Below, one piece after another: positions 5,813 through 8,616 of a DNA stretch of 8,616 bases; the stretch's first letter is position 1; each line of letters opens with the position of its first letter. Both the position numbers and the translations under genes were made by a program. Location of the stretch: assembly GCA_023250495.1 (NCBI GenBank), contig JAHFAP010000134.1:1-8616 (forward strand), written 5' to 3'. Source of the DNA: Deltaproteobacteria bacterium. GTDB taxonomy: Bacteria; Desulfobacterota; Binatia; UBA9968. The notes below the pieces were generated by a model. That model had not been told where the DNA came from. It did not search any database and worked only from the letters and a program-made list of their open reading frames with translations.

Positions 5813-6570
5813 AGGGCCTGATCCTGCCTCCGATGCCGTGGATTCTTTTGCTGATCCTGGTGGCGGTTTTTTGGCCGCGGCGGTGGGCCAGAAAGCTGCT
5901 GTTTGCGACCATCTGCCTGGTCGTCATCGCGCACAGCGGGAGCTTCGACCGGCTGCTGCGCTATCCTCTCGAGTCGCGCTACGCGCCGCTCATTGATCCG
6001 CGAGCAGCCGAGCCCTACGATGCGATCGTCGTGCTGATGAGCGCGGCGATCCCCGCAGGAGGAATGGCCCCTTTCCCGACGATTGACGAGAGCATGTTCC
6101 GGCGCTTGGACGAGGCCTGGCGGCTCTACCGGGTCCGTCCCAAACCGATCATCGTCTCCGGCGGGCACGTGGATCCGTTCACCCCTCCGAGAAACGAGAA
6201 CCAAATCGCCCGCGACTATTTGATTCTTTGGGGAGTCCCGCGGACGCAGGTGATTCCCGAACCCGACTCGCGCGACACCTTCGAGAGCGCGGTTCAGGTG
6301 CGAAAGATCCTGCAACAGAGAGGGTGGAAGCGCTATCTGCTGGTCACCTCAGCCGTTCACATGCCTCGGAGCATACTCGCGTTTGGATCCGTCGCGCCCG
6401 AGCCGATCGCCGCGCCCGGAGACTTCACCGTCGCCGAGCAGCGCTTCAGTCCCCTCAACTTTTCTCCGAGCGAGGATGCCGGCCGAAGAGTGTTCGCCGC
6501 CGTGTACGAGTACATCGGTCTCGCCAATTATTATTGGCGCGCGCACCAATGGAGAAAGGATGAGGGATGA
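5788..6570 (+). CDS. DUF218 / ElyC-SanA-YdcF family membrane protein
   Basis: The 260-residue protein has two predicted N-terminal membrane helices (about residues 12-29 and 36-50, separated by a basic PRRWARK loop) and a DUF218 domain from about 76. The domain is recognised by YDAIVVLMSAA, KPIIVSGGHVD (119-129), NQIARDYLILWGVPRTQVIPEPDSRDTFESAVQVRKIL (138-175) and KRYLLVTSAVHMPRSILAFG (181-200). ElyC and SanA of Enterobacteria act in envelope and peptidoglycan/lipid-carrier homeostasis; the biochemical activity of the domain is not well established. The size and two-helix topology resemble ElyC more than the single-helix SanA. It overlaps the preceding binding-protein gene by 25 nt in a different frame. 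It ends 11 nt before a MITE-like element, beyond which the next gene is convergent. The ATG is the only plausible start; no strong ribosome site is seen, consistent with translational coupling. Confidence 0.85.
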   Translation: MFAVKQLLKGLILPPMPWILLLILVAVFWPRRWARKLLFATICLVVIAHSGSFDRLLRYPLESRYAPLIDPRAAEPYDAIVVLMSAAIPAGGMAPFPTIDESMFRRLDEAWRLYRVRPKPIIVSGGHVDPFTPPRNENQIARDYLILWGVPRTQVIPEPDSRDTFESAVQVRKILQQRGWKRYLLVTSAVHMPRSILAFGSVAPEPIAAPGDFTVAEQRFSPLNFSPSEDAGRRVFAAVYEYIGLANYYWRAHQWRKDEG

Positions 6571-6581
6571 CATAGGAAAGC

Positions 6582-6723
6582 TAGTGTGGTGTCCCATAAA
6601 TAGTCTTACAGAGTCTGTTCGCCCTGAGCACGTCGAAGGGCGAGATATTTTAGCGGATTCCGTTCATGGTTCGACAAGCTCACCACAAACGGAATGTCAA
6701 TGTAATTGTGGGACACTACACTA
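6582..6723. mobile_element. MITE-like element, TA-flanked, with 18-20 bp terminal inverted repeats
   Basis: TAGTGTGGTGTCCCATAAAT at 6582-6601 is the inverted counterpart of AATTGTGGGACACTACACTA at 6704-6723, matching at 17 of 20 positions. Both outermost dinucleotides are TA, which would suit a TA target duplication as made by IS630/Tc1-mariner-type transposases. The 142-bp body encodes nothing and contains two internal palindromes. No transposase is in the window, so it would be a non-autonomous element. It lies between the convergent DUF218 gene and the solute-binding-protein remnant, and its right end shares bases with the remnant's stop codon. The transposon family is inferred from the TA flanks only. 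Confidence 0.65.
6618..6694. repeat. Two palindromes of the TTCGACAAGCTCA repeat family inside the MITE-like element
   Basis: TCGCCC at 6619-6624 pairs with GGGCGA at 6638-6643 around TGAGCACGTCGAA. TTCCGTTCATGG at 6658-6669 pairs with CCACAAACGGAA at 6683-6694 around TTCGACAAGCTCA, with two mismatches. The second closely resembles the palindrome at 2486-2521 in opposite orientation. Placed between convergent genes, the hairpins could also work as a two-way transcription barrier. Confidence 0.75.
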
Positions 6724-6904
6724 ACGCTGATAAAGCATGCTGACGAAGCCGTTCTTCTCGATCTCTCTCAGACGAATCGAGTCGATGGACTGGTCCGCCT
6801 TGCCGTCTTTGGCCCTCGGGTCCCTTTGCCCCACCCAGTTGAAATGAAAGCGCAGTCAAAAGGCAGACGAAGAAAAAGCGGGTTTTGGTTTCGCGCATCG
6901 CCAC
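6721..6904 (-). pseudogene. Collapsed solute-binding-protein gene: signal-peptide-like start and NMT1-type C-terminal tail in different frames
   Basis: Two nt after the hydrolase stop, a GTG at 6904 (then ATG at 6898) opens a frame with a good signal peptide, TRFFFVCLLTALSFQLGGA. That frame soon becomes low-quality (GPEGQRRQGG). In another minus-strand frame, from about 6855 down to the TAG at 6723-6721, the tail DPRAKDGKADQSIDSIRLREIEKNGFVSMLYQR appears, very like the C-termini of the binding proteins ending at 274 and near 5800. The simplest reading is a former binding-protein gene at the end of the SDR-hydrolase operon that lost roughly 300 internal codons by an out-of-frame deletion. A GAGG five bases before the GTG suggests it was once translated. 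An independent 62-residue secreted peptide in the first frame cannot be excluded but is less likely. The stop codon coincides with the end of the MITE-like element. Confidence 0.6.
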
Positions 6905-6906
6905 TT

Positions 6907-7734
6907 CTACCTCGGCATGTCGCCGAGAAGAAACTCGGTGAGCACGCGATTAAACTCCTCAACTTCTTCGATTTGCGGCTCATGGGCGGAACGCATAAAA
7001 TGGTGAATCTCAGAGCCAGGAATGATTTTTTGCAACCTAACGTCCCAATCTTTTTGGTTCAAACGATCATGTTCGCAGGAGACGATCAGCAGGGGAATCC
7101 GAAGGGCGGAGAGTTTTTTGACGAACTCTTCCATATTCGAACGGCTCTCGTAGCCGGGCCTGCGCAGCCTTGCGGCGGACAGCGCTTCCCAAGCTCCAGG
7201 GACGAGGGACCGCTCGTAGCGCTCGCGGACATACGCTTCGGACAGCCATTTTTGGTCGTGGAAGAGCAGCTCCATGAGTCTCCTCATGTTCTCGATCGTG
7301 GGCGTGTAGAACTCCATTAGGGCCTGCGAATCGGTTTTAAAGATCCCGGCGTTGCCGCAGATCGTGGCCATTTTGTGAATCTGAAAGGGCGGAGGATCCA
7401 TGACCGCCGCCCTGAGAATGGTCCCGCCGCCGGTGGAGCTTCCGACGAGGAATGCTTGGAAAATTCCAACCGCCTCGAGAAATCTCTGAATATGTCTGAT
7501 CCTGAAGCCCGCCGGATCCGAGAAGCTGTAGATTTTGTCCGTGTCGCCGAAGCCGAGCATGTCCGGGGCGACGACGTGAAAATTTCTGGCCAGCGGACCG
7601 ATATTCGCCCTCCACGTTACCTCCGCGGAGGCGCCGTACTCACCGCCGTGGAGCAGGACGAGATGCGGGCCCAGTCCGGCCTCGAGGTAGTGGGTGCGAA
7701 TGTCTCCGACAGATATAGTGCGATGCTGGTACAA
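6907..7734 (-). CDS. Alpha/beta hydrolase, related to meta-cleavage-product (C-C) hydrolases
   Basis: The 275-residue protein is a canonical alpha/beta hydrolase. It has an oxyanion-hole segment LVLLHGGEYG (25-34), HVVAPDMLGFGDTDK (53-67), nucleophile elbow G98-S-S100-T-G102, acid D223 (VSCEHDRL) and histidine H251 (RSAHEPQIE). The pattern PDMxGFGxTDK plus the cap region resembles MhpC/BphD-type hydrolases that split ring-fission products, though esterases and epoxide hydrolases share much of it. The start is a TTG at 7734: the frame has a stop four codons upstream and no ATG before residue 59. AGGG seven bases ahead is an acceptable ribosome site. The gene follows the SDR gene by 31 nt on the same strand and precedes the binding-protein remnant by 2 nt, so the three once formed an uptake-plus-catabolism operon. 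The substrate is unknown. Confidence 0.85.
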   Translation of the reverse strand: MYQHRTISVGDIRTHYLEAGLGPHLVLLHGGEYGASAEVTWRANIGPLARNFHVVAPDMLGFGDTDKIYSFSDPAGFRIRHIQRFLEAVGIFQAFLVGSSTGGGTILRAAVMDPPPFQIHKMATICGNAGIFKTDSQALMEFYTPTIENMRRLMELLFHDQKWLSEAYVRERYERSLVPGAWEALSAARLRRPGYESRSNMEEFVKKLSALRIPLLIVSCEHDRLNQKDWDVRLQKIIPGSEIHHFMRSAHEPQIEEVEEFNRVLTEFLLGDMPR

Positions 7735-7765
7735 CGGGCAGCCCTATCTCGCGTGTCGGACTTCT

Positions 7766-8536
7766 TTAGAGAAAATTTTGTCCTCCATCGACGGAGACGG
7801 TCTGGCCGGTCATGAAGTCGCTGAGCGGAGAGGCCAAGAATAACATTATACCGACGAGGTCTTCGGGCTTCTGCAGCCGCTTGAGCGTCCGGCCCTGCAC
7901 CGAGGCCTGCCGCATGCGGATGATCTCTTCCGTAGGATTCTCTTCGGAGAGAGTTGAGCCTGGCGCGATGCAATTGACCTGAATGTTGTGATCTCCGACC
8001 TCGCGCGCCAGCGTCCGCGTGAAGCCGATCACTCCGGCCTTCGAGGTCACGTAGTGAATCCGACCGGCGCTGCCGGAGAGGACCGTTCCTGAAGAGATGT
8101 TGATGATCTTTCCGGATTTTTGCGCGCGCATGGTCGGGAGGACGGCGCGCGAGCAGAAAAACAGCCCTTTGACGTTGACCGCCATCATCCGGTCCCACTC
8201 CGTGGGGTCGATGGACTCGATGCCGCCCCGGTTCATGGGAATCGTCGCGAAGATGGCGGCGTTGTTGACGAGAACATCAATCCGTCCGAAGCGCTCAAGA
8301 ACCGCCCTGGCCATTTGCTTGGTGGATTCCTGGTCCGCGACGTCTACTCGAACCGCCAGAGACTTGCCTTCCGTTTTCCCGCTTACCTGGGCGGCTACTT
8401 GCTCGGCCGCCGGTCCATCGATGTCCGCGGGGACAACGCGGGCTCCGGCCTGGCCGAAAGCCAGGCAGTAGGCCTTGCCGATGCCGTGTCCGCCGCCGGT
8501 CACGATCACCACTTTGTCTTTTAGTCCTTCGATCAT
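7766..8536 (-). CDS. SDR-family NAD-dependent dehydrogenase/reductase
   Basis: The 256-residue classical short-chain dehydrogenase has cofactor motif TGGGHGIG (13-20), D38 after the second strand (favouring NAD over NADP), D65 (VRVDVAD), NNAA at 91-94, and catalytic N121, S149, Y162 and K166 (HYVTSK). The family C-terminal signature FLASPLSDFMTGQTVSVDGG is intact. It probably oxidises or reduces an alcohol/ketone intermediate; FabG-like ketoreductases share the same pattern, so the substrate is open. The start at 8536 (MIEGLKDKVVIVTGG) is chosen over longer frames because GAGGAG sits six bases before it. The alternative TTG at 8596 overlaps the -35 element of the promoter. It is the first gene of the minus-strand operon, followed by the hydrolase. 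Confidence 0.92.
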   Translation of the reverse strand: MIEGLKDKVVIVTGGGHGIGKAYCLAFGQAGARVVPADIDGPAAEQVAAQVSGKTEGKSLAVRVDVADQESTKQMARAVLERFGRIDVLVNNAAIFATIPMNRGGIESIDPTEWDRMMAVNVKGLFFCSRAVLPTMRAQKSGKIINISSGTVLSGSAGRIHYVTSKAGVIGFTRTLAREVGDHNIQVNCIAPGSTLSEENPTEEIIRMRQASVQGRTLKRLQKPEDLVGIMLFLASPLSDFMTGQTVSVDGGQNFL

Positions 8537-8542
8537 CTCTAT

Positions 8543-8548
8543 CTCCTC
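8543..8548 (-). promoter_or_regulatory. Ribosome binding site deciding the SDR start
   Basis: On the minus strand GAGGAG lies six bases before the ATG at 8536, a strong Shine-Dalgarno sequence. It fixes the start 20 codons inside the longest open frame. Confidence 0.75.
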
Positions 8549-8567
8549 GCTGACCAATTTTGATCGC

Positions 8568-8596
8568 ACAATAGAGTTTCGCTGTTGGGCTGTCAA
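8568..8596 (-). promoter_or_regulatory. Sigma-70-type promoter of the SDR-hydrolase operon
   Basis: On the minus strand a perfect TTGACA (8596-8591) is followed after exactly 17 bp by TATTGT (8573-8568, four of six consensus bases). Transcription would start near 8561, leaving a leader of about 25 nt that contains the ribosome site. It is the best promoter match I found in the window. The window ends 20 bp further upstream, so any operator beyond is not visible. Confidence 0.7.
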
Positions 8597-8616
8597 GGAG
8601 AGCGCAAGGCCTGGTT

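Noticed and set aside
6706..7320. 204-codon plus-strand open frame
   Set aside because: It is antisense to the alpha/beta hydrolase and the binding-protein remnant, starts inside the MITE terminal repeat and has no domain pattern.
7617..8198. 193-codon minus-strand open frame
   Set aside because: It is out of frame with the SDR and hydrolase genes on the same strand; those show intact catalytic motifs and this one is basic low-complexity sequence.

Overview
The window is a gene-dense, GC-rich bacterial chromosomal segment. It carries nine recognisable genes, one of them cut by the left edge, plus one degraded gene and two clusters of dispersed palindromic repeats. The mixture suggests an uncultivated soil or sediment bacterium of the deltaproteobacterial, Rokubacteria or Tectomicrobia kind: NitT/TauT-type solute-binding proteins without adjacent permeases, aromatic-catabolism enzymes, and repeats built on a TTCGACAAGCTCA core. 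That placement is an inference from gene style and cannot be proved from this window.

Left block, plus strand, 2-2351. The end of a solute-binding protein is followed by a run of three genes: a heme-oxygenase-like (TenA/PqqC/CADD-like) putative diiron enzyme, an isochorismatase-fold hydrolase whose usual catalytic cysteine position is glycine, and a 3-hydroxyanthranilate 3,4-dioxygenase with its C-terminal rubredoxin-like CxxC pairs. Spacings of 15 and 0 nt argue for co-transcription. Together they look like uptake plus oxidative or hydrolytic processing of an aromatic or aminoaromatic compound; the substrate is unknown.

Middle block, plus strand, 2352-4641. A 145-bp cluster of nested palindromes separates the catabolic run from a two-gene unit: a zincin metallopeptidase (HEMGH plus HPEEDFAE) and an ATP-grasp ligase of the D-Ala-D-Ala ligase type. 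A peptidase and a peptide-bond-forming ligase side by side suggest peptide or cell-wall modification. This pair is the best candidate here for an undercharacterised system.

Next block, plus strand, 4642-6570. A possible sigma-70 promoter precedes a complete secreted solute-binding protein. Its end overlaps by 25 nt the start of a membrane-anchored DUF218 (ElyC/SanA/YdcF) protein.

Right block, minus strand, 8616-6721. A good sigma-70 promoter (TTGACA, 17 bp, TATTGT) drives an SDR-family dehydrogenase, then an alpha/beta hydrolase related to C-C bond (meta-cleavage product) hydrolases. Next comes a collapsed solute-binding-protein gene in which a signal-peptide-like start and a typical C-terminal tail lie in different frames. 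Between this remnant and the convergent DUF218 gene sits a TA-flanked, 142-bp MITE-like element with about 18-20 bp terminal inverted repeats. Its interior holds the same family of palindromes as the cluster at 2380-2524. I saw no tRNA, rRNA, CRISPR array or complete transposase.
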